Shown here in pieces: positions 1 to 6,212 of a DNA stretch of 9,707 bases (positions are counted from its first letter, which is position 1; each line of letters begins with the position of its first letter). Both the position numbers and the translations under genes were made by a program. Source of the stretch: Candidatus Moranbacteria bacterium CG23_combo_of_CG06-09_8_20_14_all_35_22 (GTDB lineage: Bacteria; Patescibacteriota; Minisyncoccia; Moranbacterales; UBA2206). Location of the stretch: NCBI GenBank assembly GCA_002772115.1, contig PCRW01000010.1:1-9707 (forward strand). Direction: 5' to 3'. The notes below the pieces were generated by a model. The model had not been told where the DNA came from. It saw only the letters and a list, made by a program, of their open reading frames with translations, and made no database searches.

Positions 1-1868
1 GGTTTGGTGTCGAGGGTGAAGTTGGAGGAAGCGAGACTAGTGGTGTTGTTGGCACCTTCGTTGTCGTTGACTGTGACTTGGATTTGAGCATCGGTTTCGA
101 AAGTGGTGATTCCAATTATTGTTTCGCAAGAAGGATTCCAAACGGCGCTATAGGATATAAATTCTCCAATACCTTCTCCAATATCTCCATTAACAGCTTT
201 ATCAGAAAGATCGCCTGCGGTAAAACATTCTGGAGTGGCGTCATTCCAATTTGCTCCGCCATCGAGGGAATATTGAAAACTGGGAGTGATGAAGCCAGGA
301 GTATTTGTGCCATCAGCAGTATCAGGGTCTTTGGTTTCATAGGTGATATTTACATTACCTGTTGAGTTTGGCACAGCAGTAACATTTTGAATTTGCGGGG
401 TGCCATTGACAACATAAATCATTCGGATGTTGTCCACATTCGGAGCATTGTTTGATCCCTTGGAAAGTTCCAGTTTATATTGAAAATATTGATCGCCTAT
501 ACCATCTTTCATTCCCGCAGGAATGATAGTTTGATCGCAAGAAACTGCGGTAGAATTTTTGGAACAACCCGTAGTTAAATTTTCTGAACTTGATGAAGCT
601 ACTTCCGTCCAACTGGCGGAAGCTAGCGCGGTGGTGTCAGCGCCGGTGCGTAAATAAAAAGTAGTTTGAGAATCGATTGGAATGACTGCATCTTCTGTCC
701 AACTTGCTCCACCCAGAGCGTTGGCAGAATCGGTGGAATCATATGGAGAGGAAATGAGAGAGCCGGCGTCGCCGAAGTTGACGGCGAGATCATAGAGAAC
801 TGGAGTCAAAGCTATGTCGTTCGTGCCTAAAGTCACTTGATATTGAAAATATCTTTGGCCATCCGTCACGCAATTATTGCCAGAAATGTCTGTGTTATTG
901 GAAACGGAATTACAAGTTGCCCAAGCAGTCGCCGTGCTCATATCAGCATTAGAATCAGTGCGTACTTTCACTGTCAAAGAAGTATTAGGCAAAACATTAT
1001 CCGTCCACGCCACATCTAAATATGCTTTCCCGACACCACCAGCATCCTTAATTGAACTTGTAAATGTTGATTCATAAGTTCTTGAAGCCGTGGTTGGCAA
1101 TTCATAATCAACATTAGTATTGTCAGTAATTGGCCATTCCGTTCCACCAATCGCATTGGAAATTAAAATAGCCCGATACTGAAAATATCGGTCGCTGGCT
1201 TGATCGCGAAACATAGCGTCCGATGTTTCTCCGCCATTAGGGTCAGAAAACCAACTTTCTGTATTGCAATCAGCTCCCCCATTATCCGGTCCGCACCAAT
1301 TTGTCCAAGTCACATTGTCAGCCGATGAACGGATTTGATAAACCACATTGGAAGTACCATTCAAAGTTTCGCTCCAGCTCAAACCATTGATGATATTTTT
1401 GGAATCTTGTGAATCAAAAACGGAAGAAGTTAGACTAGCGATATTAGTAGTGATGAGAACATCATAAACAGTTGGTGTCACACCAACATCATTTGTTCCC
1501 AAAACCACGCTATATTGCATATATCTTTGGCCATCATAAATATTTAAAGAATTTCCATTTGTCAATTCTGCCGACCAAACCGTCCAAGAACTGTCAGGCG
1601 TGGGAACATTGCCGGCCCGCACCTTAAAAACCAAAGAGGTGCTATCAGGCGTATTCACGCCCCAACTGATCGTGCCATAGTCAACTGATAAATGATAATT
1701 ATCAATTACCCTAGAAGTGAAAGTTGATTCATAAGTTGCCGCACTGGCATCGCTTGCTCCCAAAACAAACACGCCCAAAAATCCTGCCACTAAGAAAAGG
1801 AAAGTCTTGAGAAAAAATTTTCCTGTTAAATAAGTTTTTAATTCAGTTTTACTTTTTGCTTTTTTCAT
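1..1868 (-). CDS. Large secreted repeat protein, C-terminus outside window
   Basis: I translated the minus strand from the ATG at 1868 to base 1. The frame is open throughout: 622 codons without a stop, running off the left edge. Residues about 18-37 form a hydrophobic signal sequence followed by an AxA-type cleavage site (ASA, 41-43), so export is likely. The mature part is rich in Ser, Thr, Asn and Asp, typical of extracellular beta-sandwich proteins. It has an internal A-B-A-B layout: TYESTFTS begins module A at 45 and 264; a Ser-rich motif ending in SWSE/SWTE begins module B at about 145 and 370; each module ends near a (D)RYFQY-like strand (114-119, 227-231, 339-343, 461-464). A different Ig/FN3-like domain (about 488-622) holds a YSLDGGANW strand. 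No catalytic motif is seen. No specific family is recognised; a cell-surface or adhesion role is inferred. No clear ribosome binding site: AAGGA lies about 17 nt upstream, too far. Confidence 0.85.
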   Translation of the reverse strand, partial: MKKAKSKTELKTYLTGKFFLKTFLFLVAGFLGVFVLGASDASAATYESTFTSRVIDNYHLSVDYGTISWGVNTPDSTSLVFKVRAGNVPTPDSSWTVWSAELTNGNSLNIYDGQRYMQYSVVLGTNDVGVTPTVYDVLITTNIASLTSSVFDSQDSKNIINGLSWSETLNGTSNVVYQIRSSADNVTWTNWCGPDNGGADCNTESWFSDPNGGETSDAMFRDQASDRYFQYRAILISNAIGGTEWPITDNTNVDYELPTTASRTYESTFTSSIKDAGGVGKAYLDVAWTDNVLPNTSLTVKVRTDSNADMSTATAWATCNSVSNNTDISGNNCVTDGQRYFQYQVTLGTNDIALTPVLYDLAVNFGDAGSLISSPYDSTDSANALGGASWTEDAVIPIDSQTTFYLRTGADTTALASASWTEVASSSSENLTTGCSKNSTAVSCDQTIIPAGMKDGIGDQYFQYKLELSKGSNNAPNVDNIRMIYVVNGTPQIQNVTAVPNSTGNVNITYETKDPDTADGTNTPGFITPSFQYSLDGGANWNDATPECFTAGDLSDKAVNGDIGEGIGEFISYSAVWNPSCETIIGITTFETDAQIQVTVNDNEGANNTTSLASSNFTLDTK

Positions 1869-1946
1869 TCAGTCTTTTTTAATTTCCTTGACTAACTTTT
1901 TAATTTAACAGGGTAAATTTTTGTTTGTTTTTTGTTTCATTAAGCA

Positions 1947-3077
1947 CTACACTAAAAAATCCAAATAATTATCCTTATTTATCACTTCAAAACTCGCTTC
2001 AGGATAAGTCTCCTTCCAAGCTTTGGGAGCTTTGGCAGTTTTGTTATATTTAAATTCATAGCCAAACAACTTCCCCTCTCGCTCTTCAATCAAATCAATT
2101 TCCTTTTTATCATAAGTGCGCCAAAAATAAATATTGCTTTTTATATTTTTATATTCATTTCTTTTGAGCCGTTCCATAAAAAGATAATTTTCCCATAACT
2201 GTCCCACATCGTTTCTCAAATCCAAAGAATTGAAGTTTTGGATAATAGCATTTCTAACTCCATTGTCAAAAAAATAATATTTAGACATTTTTGATACTTC
2301 TTTTCTCAAATTTCTGGAAAAACCATTCACTCTTTTAATGACAAATGTTTTTTCCAGCAAATCCAAATATTTTTCCACTGTTCTTATATTCAAAGAAACC
2401 GCATTCCCCAACTCTTGCAATGAAACCTCACTGCCGATCTGAAAAGCCAAATTTTTCAAAATATCAATAATTTTTTGTGATTTTTTAATCTCATTAAATT
2501 CAAGCAAATCTTGATATAAATAACTATCCACTATTTCATTTAAAATATCTTGCTTCTCTTTAAATATGTCTATTTTGACTACATCTGGATAAGCGCCATA
2601 AATAATTTTTGATTCCAATTTATTTTCCGTCTCTCCTCTATTTTCATATTCAGCCAGTTCGAGTTGCGAAATCGGAAAAAGAGTAAATTGCCATTTTCGT
2701 CCCACCAATGGTTCGCCGACTTGATTAGCTAATTCAAAAGACGAAGAGCCCGTAGCTAAAACTTTAATGTCTTTGAAATGATCCACTATTAATTTTAAAT
2801 TAAGTCCTATTTTGTCAACCTTTTGCGCTTCATCTATAACTAATAGTTTATAATTTCCAATATATTGCTTCAAAATATCCACCTCTTGACTGGAGAGCCA
2901 TTTTTGCACGCTTTTATTTTCCCCATTTAAAAATAGATAATCTTCTTTTTTGAAATCTTTCAGAATTTCTTTCACTAGCGTTGTCTTTCCCACTTGTCGT
3001 GGACCATAAAGCACCACCGCCTTATTGGGTTGAAGCTTTTTCAAAATATCCTTTTTTATGTATCTATTTATCTCCAT
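1947..3077 (-). CDS. AAA ATPase with DUF4143 C-terminal domain
   Basis: The protein is 376 aa. The N-terminal AAA_14-type P-loop domain has Walker A GPRQVGKTT at 25-33, Walker B LLVIDEA at 78-84, and a sensor-like VLATGSSS at 106-113. A winged-helix-like segment lies around 200-250. The C-terminal DUF4143 region has WENYLF (295-300), EIDLI (326-330) and YEFK (340-343), the spaced acidic/Lys pattern of a PD-(D/E)XK nuclease-like fold. Length and domain order are normal for this family, which is very common in bacteria and archaea and has no settled function; single members are often scattered and mobile. It follows the DGR reverse transcriptase after 92 nt but has its own promoter, so I see no firm reason to call it a DGR component. 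The start is the first ATG, only 7 nt from a TATAAT box, so the mRNA may be leaderless. Confidence 0.93.
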   Translation of the reverse strand: MEINRYIKKDILKKLQPNKAVVLYGPRQVGKTTLVKEILKDFKKEDYLFLNGENKSVQKWLSSQEVDILKQYIGNYKLLVIDEAQKVDKIGLNLKLIVDHFKDIKVLATGSSSFELANQVGEPLVGRKWQFTLFPISQLELAEYENRGETENKLESKIIYGAYPDVVKIDIFKEKQDILNEIVDSYLYQDLLEFNEIKKSQKIIDILKNLAFQIGSEVSLQELGNAVSLNIRTVEKYLDLLEKTFVIKRVNGFSRNLRKEVSKMSKYYFFDNGVRNAIIQNFNSLDLRNDVGQLWENYLFMERLKRNEYKNIKSNIYFWRTYDKKEIDLIEEREGKLFGYEFKYNKTAKAPKAWKETYPEASFEVINKDNYLDFLV

Positions 3078-3084
3078 ATTATCA

Positions 3085-3113
3085 ATTATAGCTTATTTTA
3101 GGTTATAATACAA
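3085..3113 (-). promoter_or_regulatory. Sigma70-type promoter of the AAA/DUF4143 gene
   Basis: On the minus strand TTGTAT (3113-3108) and a perfect TATAAT (3090-3085) are separated by 17 nt, the optimal spacing. Initiation 6-7 nt after the -10 box would fall at 3077-3078, on or next to the ATG of the ATPase gene at 3077, which implies a leaderless transcript. The region is AT-rich, so a chance match is possible. Confidence 0.55.
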
Positions 3114-3145
3114 GTTTTTATACATATTTACTGTACTGTAATACA

Positions 3146-3173
3146 CTAATTATATATAATATAAGTTAATTAG
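3146..3173. repeat. AT-rich inverted repeat at the end of the RT gene
   Basis: CTAATTA (3146-3152) and TAATTAG (3167-3173) are perfect inverted copies with a 14-nt loop. They overlap the stop codon of the reverse transcriptase (3170-3172). The 12-nt palindrome ATTATATATAAT (3149-3160) lies inside. There is no GC stem and no T-run, so it is a poor terminator; an operator or a chance AT-rich structure is as likely. Confidence 0.3.
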
Positions 3174-4342
3174 TCAAGTTTCACCAACCCCACTTTTCCA
3201 TAATTTCCCGTCACACAAAATTCCAATCTCGCTTCCAGCAAATCATCCAGTAAGATTTTTCTCAGATTATATGAATTGGCACGATTAGTATGTCCGCAAT
3301 AAGAATTTATCACGGAAATTTCCCGTTGGAGATTTTTTTTATTCTGCTGTTTTCCCCCATTCAAAAGAGTTGTTTTTTTGATTATATTCTTTTTCTGTTT
3401 GAAACTTTTCACCACTCTTCGTCTAGCTAAAGTATAACCCATTTTGACAAAATATCCAAGAAAATCAATACCCTTTTCAATGCTTTCTATGTGACATTTT
3501 TTCTCACTGAAATTCAAGCACAATTCTTCTTTCAAAAAGAGTCTGATTGTGTGTTTTTGCTGTTCCAATTCGTTTTTGTCTTGATTGAGCAAAATAAAAT
3601 CATCCACATAGCGGAGAAAATATTTGGCTTTCAATGTTCTTTTCACAAATTGATCCAGCTCATTCAAATAGAGATTGCCAAAAAATTGCGAAGAATAGTT
3701 GCCAATCGGCAAGCCTTTGTTCTCGCCGGCATAAAACAGTGATTTTCTTGGCGGAATACTGGCTAGCAATTCTTGATCACCTTTCACAATATAATTTTTG
3801 GTCGGATCGAAAAAAATTATCCCTTTTCCTAATTGCAAAACTTCACTTTTCCATTTTGCACTTTTTTTCTGTTTTAAAACCATTTTTTCCAAAATTTCAT
3901 ATAAAATATTTTTGTCAATTGACATAAAAAATCCGCTGATGTCTAATTGGGCATAGAAAAAATCTTTTCGGTGGTTTTGGGAAACTTTTTTGATGAATGT
4001 TTTCAATTTTTCCACCGCTTTGTGTGTCCCTTTTTCTTTTCGGCAAGCATATGAATCAAAAATGAAATTTTTTTCTCCAATGTCGTTTATCTCTCGCACC
4101 AGCAAATGATGCACGATTCGATCACGAAAATCGGCAGCAAAAATTTCTCTTGGCGTCGGCTCCAAAACGGCAAAGCAAATTGATCGTCCGGGCTGATATG
4201 TTCCATTTGCCAATTCCTTTTGCAATTTCAGCAAATTTTCTTCCAGATTATATTCAAATTTCAAGGCATTGGCGGTCTTCCTTTTGTTCTCGCGACAATC
4301 CAAATAGGCTTTGTATAAATTTTCTAGACTAAATATACTCAT
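3170..4342 (-). CDS. DGR reverse transcriptase
   Basis: This 390-aa protein matches group-II-intron-like DGR reverse transcriptases in length and motifs. In order: FRDRIVHHLL (72-81); FIFDSYACRKEKGTHKA (93-109); the motif A region LDISGFF with catalytic Asp134; GLPIGNYSSQ (210-219), where the ending SQ replaces the usual SP of intron RTs and is a DGR hallmark; YVDD (245-248) with catalytic Asp247 and Asp248; and GIDFLGYFV (291-299). The C-terminal thumb-like part is Lys/Arg-rich. There is no maturase or endonuclease domain, as expected for this class. It should make error-prone cDNA from the TR RNA in complex with Avd. The ATG at 4342 lies inside avd (14-nt overlap) and has no ribosome binding site of its own, so translation is probably coupled to avd. 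No inactivating change is seen. Confidence 0.97.
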   Translation of the reverse strand: MSIFSLENLYKAYLDCRENKRKTANALKFEYNLEENLLKLQKELANGTYQPGRSICFAVLEPTPREIFAADFRDRIVHHLLVREINDIGEKNFIFDSYACRKEKGTHKAVEKLKTFIKKVSQNHRKDFFYAQLDISGFFMSIDKNILYEILEKMVLKQKKSAKWKSEVLQLGKGIIFFDPTKNYIVKGDQELLASIPPRKSLFYAGENKGLPIGNYSSQFFGNLYLNELDQFVKRTLKAKYFLRYVDDFILLNQDKNELEQQKHTIRLFLKEELCLNFSEKKCHIESIEKGIDFLGYFVKMGYTLARRRVVKSFKQKKNIIKKTTLLNGGKQQNKKNLQREISVINSYCGHTNRANSYNLRKILLDDLLEARLEFCVTGNYGKVGLVKLD

Positions 4343-4724
4343 ATGAAATTATTTTTTTGTTATTTTTTGGATCCAATGACCATTTCCACCATCCGCCAAT
4401 CATCTCTCCTATTTCTGACATATACTCGCTTTGAATGTGAGCAAATTGTCCGGTGGAAATCAAACCCAATTCTTGCGACATTCGGAGTCTAATTTTCAAT
4501 TTATCGAAACAATCACTTAACTCCGAAATTTTATGTTTTTTTTGATAGAAAGACGCATTATTAGCTTCAATCACCAAATCGATACAATCCCATGCCATTT
4601 CCAGTGTTTGATTTCCCAAAGTGTATTTTTGATGTTTGGGAAAATTCTCCACCATTTTGTCCAATTCTTTGATGAGCAAATAGAATTTCAAATAAATCGG
4701 TGCTTCTTTTTTTTCTTCTTTCAT
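4329..4724 (-). CDS. avd: DGR accessory variability determinant, four-helix bundle
   Basis: The protein is 131 aa from the ATG at 4724, the usual size of bacterial Avd proteins. Recognisable family motifs are FPKHQKYTLG (28-37), the long central helices (about 40-85, ending in KIRLRMSQEL), and EIGEMIGGWWKW (104-115). Avd forms a basic pentamer that binds the RT and the TR-containing RNA and is needed for cDNA synthesis and retrohoming. It ends with TAG at 4329-4331, inside the start of the RT gene, so the two are almost certainly co-translated. The open frame also runs upstream through the TR (to a GTG at 4895, with a stop at 4929-4931), giving a possible 188-aa TR-Avd fusion. I chose 4724 because the Avd homology begins there and residues before it are TR-encoded or low-complexity; the ribosome binding site at either start is weak. 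Confidence 0.93.
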   Translation of the reverse strand: MKEEKKEAPIYLKFYLLIKELDKMVENFPKHQKYTLGNQTLEMAWDCIDLVIEANNASFYQKKHKISELSDCFDKLKIRLRMSQELGLISTGQFAHIQSEYMSEIGEMIGGWWKWSLDPKNNKKIISYEYI

Positions 4725-4769
4725 TTTTTTGCAAGCTGTTTTTCCGCTAACACAAATTAGAATCAATTT

Positions 4770-4898
4770 CCGACGGACACAGCGAACATAGTTGGCGTTA
4801 GTCTTATTGTTGTTGTTCGTCGCACAATTACTGAAGTTAACATTGTAGGCGTTCGTGCTATCGTTCTGGGTGGCTGACCAATAGTTGTTGGCCACAAA
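4770..4898 (-). repeat. DGR template repeat (TR)
   Basis: This 129-bp segment aligns with 5419-5550 at all but 23 positions plus one 3-nt gap. On the sense (minus) strand TR has 40 adenines; 19 are replaced in VR (10 A to G, 5 A to C, 4 A to T). Of the other 89 bases only 4 differ (4796, 4847, 4869, 4891). TR holds 13 AAY (Asn) codons, the typical design that allows many substitutions and never yields a stop by A replacement. The last 22 bp (4770-4791) are identical to the VR 3' end, where the initiation of mutagenic homing is expected. TR lies directly upstream of avd, in its reading frame. Confidence 0.96.
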
Positions 4899-4926
4899 TT
4901 TTTCTCTTGCACTACTGACTTTCTCC

Positions 4927-4956
4927 GATTATCTGATTTTTTTAGAAAAGATAATC
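4927..4956. repeat. 8-bp inverted repeat upstream of TR
   Basis: GATTATCT and AGATAATC are perfect inverted copies around a 14-nt loop. It lies 29 nt upstream of the TR on the sense strand, within the presumed 5' part of the TR RNA, or at an operator. Its right arm also reads as a near-direct repeat (GATTATCTGA/GATAATCTGA). Confidence 0.4.
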
Positions 4957-5189
4957 TGACTTACAATACTTTTTGAATTTTTCCAAAAAGTGACAAGAGG
5001 CGTGATAGATTCCAACCGCGATCTCTTTGCAAAATAATCTTATTTAATAAAATTCCCTTGCAAATTCTGGCGGAAAAACAGCTTTTTATTATTTAATTTT
5101 CAATTAACTTTATTACAATTTTTAAATTTTTTAATTTTTGTAATTTTTAAATAAATTCTAATTTTTAATTTCCAAACTTTTCATCTTTT

Positions 5190-5322
5190 ATTGTCATCCT
5201 CGCGACCAATTGTCATTCCTGCGAAAGCAGGAATCTAGTCATTAAACAATTTTTATTGCAATAAACTTAATTCCTACACTGGATTCCCTCCGCCAGCTGG
5301 CGGATTCACAGGAATGACAATT
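5190..5322. repeat. REP-like palindromic repeat pair
   Basis: The ends are a perfect 14-bp inverted repeat: 5208-5221 (AATTGTCATTCCTG) pairs with 5309-5322. Inside the left arm is an 8-bp hairpin with a GAAA loop (5215-5222/5227-5234); inside the right arm is a perfect 16-bp palindrome (5289-5304). The inner arms 5230-5239 and 5278-5287 also match in inverted orientation at 9 of 10 bases. A partial extra copy of the left end lies at 5190-5205 (13 of 16 identical to 5209-5224). This architecture and the core ATTCCTGC...GCAGGAAT are like REP/dRS3-type dispersed repeats in many bacteria, which are moved by RAYT-type transposases elsewhere in the genome. It is GC-rich against an AT-rich background. 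Confidence 0.75.
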
Positions 5323-5374
5323 ATTTTGTTTAAAAATTTTGAAATTACTACTTCATTATTTTGTTTCGTGGGAA

Positions 5375-5402
5375 CCAAATTGCCAAATTCCAAATTCCAA
5401 AA
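5375..5402. repeat. 7-nt tandem repeat just downstream of VR
   Basis: CCAAATT is repeated about 3.5 times (5375-5382 with one extra G, 5383-5389, 5390-5396, 5397-5402 partial). It lies 17 nt beyond the VR end, in the 3' untranslated part of the target gene. Part of it forms a small hairpin, ATTCC/GGAAT (5394-5398 and 5407-5411), 8 nt from VR. Confidence 0.5.
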
Positions 5403-5415
5403 CCTAGGAATCAAA

Positions 5416-6138
5416 TCACCGACGGACACAGCGAACATAGTAGGTGGCAGGCTTACCGTTGCCGCCCGTCGCACAATTACTGAAGGCAACAGTGTCGGCG
5501 CGCGTGCCATTATCGTACTGCGTGGCTGACCAATAGTAGTAGCCCACAAAATTATTTCCGAAACTGGCTTTATTCTTGCACATACAAGTTAGCTCTGTTA
5601 AGGTTGGCAAATCGCAAGTTGGACACAAGCTGTCGCAATAGCTCATCGCAGTTGCCCAGTTGGCGGTGGTCGGAGTAGTTCCACCGCGATCAAGTGGCAA
5701 AACATAAAAGTTTCCACAAATTCCGGTGGCATCATAACCAAGATTCAATTTCACCTCATCCTCACTATGCGTTACGGGCAATGTTGTGCCATTGGTATTC
5801 GTCCCCGCATCAAACTGCACCGTCGTCGTATCCGTCACATTGGAAGTCCCCGCACTCAGCGTGAGAGTCTCCCCCGCCACCACATTTGTGTCTTTGGAAA
5901 AAAACTTCGTCCACAATGTTTGATTATTAGTGTGATCTGCCACCGCGCTTTCATCCGCTCCGCCACTCCAAGTAGCTTGTAGCCAGCCATAGGTGGCACC
6001 TTTGGCAAAATAGTTGGCTGAAAAGAAGATTGCTCCGCCGACTGCCAAAAAAATGAGCACTGAAACAATTTTCATTTTTCTGGTGGAAAAAAGTTTGTTT
6101 CTAATTTTGCTTAACTTGGTTTGGATTTTTTGTTTCAT
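5416..6138 (-). CDS. DGR target: membrane-anchored/secreted DUF1566 protein
   Basis: The protein is 240 aa. A basic N-terminus (1-23) precedes one hydrophobic segment (about 24-42), a signal peptide or signal anchor, so the rest is outside the membrane. The middle (50-135) is Thr/Asn/Gly-rich. The C-terminal DUF1566 (Lcl-like, C-type-lectin fold) domain runs from about 135 to 240: ANWATAMSYC (159-168), CDLPTLTEL (175-183), YYWSATQ (201-207) and the terminal YVRCVRR (234-240). Cysteines at 141, 168, 172, 175, 185, 187, 222 and 237 may form disulfides. VR encodes residues 197-240 and ends at the TGA stop, as in known DGR targets, where variable residues line the ligand-binding face. Here they are 200, 201, 208, 211, 213, 216, 218, 225, 226, 228, 230, 231 and 233. 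The gene has its own extended -10 promoter and is insulated from alaS by terminators. Role: a diversified surface receptor; the ligand is unknown. Confidence 0.93.
   Translation of the reverse strand: MKQKIQTKLSKIRNKLFSTRKMKIVSVLIFLAVGGAIFFSANYFAKGATYGWLQATWSGGADESAVADHTNNQTLWTKFFSKDTNVVAGETLTLSAGTSNVTDTTTVQFDAGTNTNGTTLPVTHSEDEVKLNLGYDATGICGNFYVLPLDRGGTTPTTANWATAMSYCDSLCPTCDLPTLTELTCMCKNKASFGNNFVGYYYWSATQYDNGTRADTVAFSNCATGGNGKPATYYVRCVRR
5419..5550 (-). repeat. DGR variable repeat (VR)
   Basis: These 132 bp are the last 44 codons of the DUF1566 gene and are the diversified copy of TR 4770-4898. Eleven of the 13 TR Asn codons now read Tyr, Arg, Thr, Ala or Gly; only Asn221 and Asn227 remain. 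VR has one codon more than TR (Asn210, about 5510-5512) and four changes at non-adenine positions: Ala to Gly199, a silent change at Thr206, Tyr to Asp215 and Ala to Thr232. The 22 bp before the stop match TR exactly and the match ends at the stop codon. Confidence 0.96.
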
Positions 6139-6196
6139 AATATTGTAAAGTTAATTTTTAATATTTTCATATTTCTTGTTGTGTTTCCACGCATTT

Positions 6197-6205
6197 ATTA
6201 TATCA
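6197..6205 (-). promoter_or_regulatory. Extended -10 promoter of the DGR target gene
   Basis: TGATATAAT on the minus strand gives a perfect TATAAT with an upstream TG at the extended -10 position. No good -35 box lies 16-18 nt upstream, which fits extended -10 promoters. The start would be near 6190, leaving a leader of about 52 nt before the ATG at 6138. Confidence 0.55.
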
Positions 6206-6212
6206 CAAAATC

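Larger units (their letters stand above)
4899..5415. other. Non-coding spacer between TR and the VR gene
   Basis: No convincing gene is seen in these 517 nt. From low to high coordinates it holds an 8-bp inverted repeat, GATTATCT/AGATAATC (4927-4934 and 4949-4956, 14-nt loop); a very AT-rich tract (about 5090-5180); a REP-like palindromic pair (5190-5322); and a 7-nt tandem repeat (5375-5402) next to VR. The promoter of the TR-avd-RT transcript should lie here if it is independent of the target gene, but I found no hexamer pair with good spacing. Confidence 0.7.
3170..6138 (-). other. Complete diversity-generating retroelement (DGR) cassette
   Basis: All parts of a DGR lie within 3 kb in the order target gene with VR, TR, avd, RT, all on one strand. 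The evidence is independent on three counts: a DGR-class reverse transcriptase, an Avd-type four-helix protein, and a TR/VR pair whose differences are concentrated on TR adenines (19 of 23). In known DGRs the TR RNA is reverse transcribed with errors at A and the cDNA replaces VR by mutagenic retrohoming, while TR stays intact. Here the expected result is variation of the C-terminal DUF1566 domain of a surface protein. All ORFs are intact, so the element looks functional. Confidence 0.96.

Noticed and set aside
837..1077. Plus-strand frames inside the secreted protein
   Set aside because: They lie opposite a 622-codon open frame with signal peptide and internal repeats; they are shadows.
1947..3077. 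AAA/DUF4143 ATPase as a DGR accessory protein
   Set aside because: It has its own promoter and belongs to a very common, promiscuously placed family; adjacency alone is not enough.
3104..3109. TATAAT on the plus strand
   Set aside because: No plus-strand gene follows, and the region is so AT-rich that a chance match is likely.
3146..3173. Terminator for the RT gene
   Set aside because: The inverted repeat has only A/T-rich 7-bp arms and no T-run after it; kept only as a repeat.
3491..3927. Plus-strand frames opposite the reverse transcriptase
   Set aside because: Antisense to a fully recognisable RT with all motifs; Phe/Ser-rich shadow translations.
4770..4898. TR as the end of a second functional DUF1566 gene
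   Set aside because: No DUF1566 upstream part or signal peptide precedes it (stop at 4929-4931), and its Asn-rich codons are those of a template.
5375..5402. CRISPR-like array
   Set aside because: The units are 7 nt and directly adjacent, with no spacers; a simple tandem repeat. No CRISPR array or cas gene is seen in the window.
5274..5549. 91-codon minus-strand frame over VR
   Set aside because: It overlaps the end of the DUF1566 gene in another frame and runs into the REP-like repeat; its composition is not protein-like and the DUF1566 frame is clearly the coding one.
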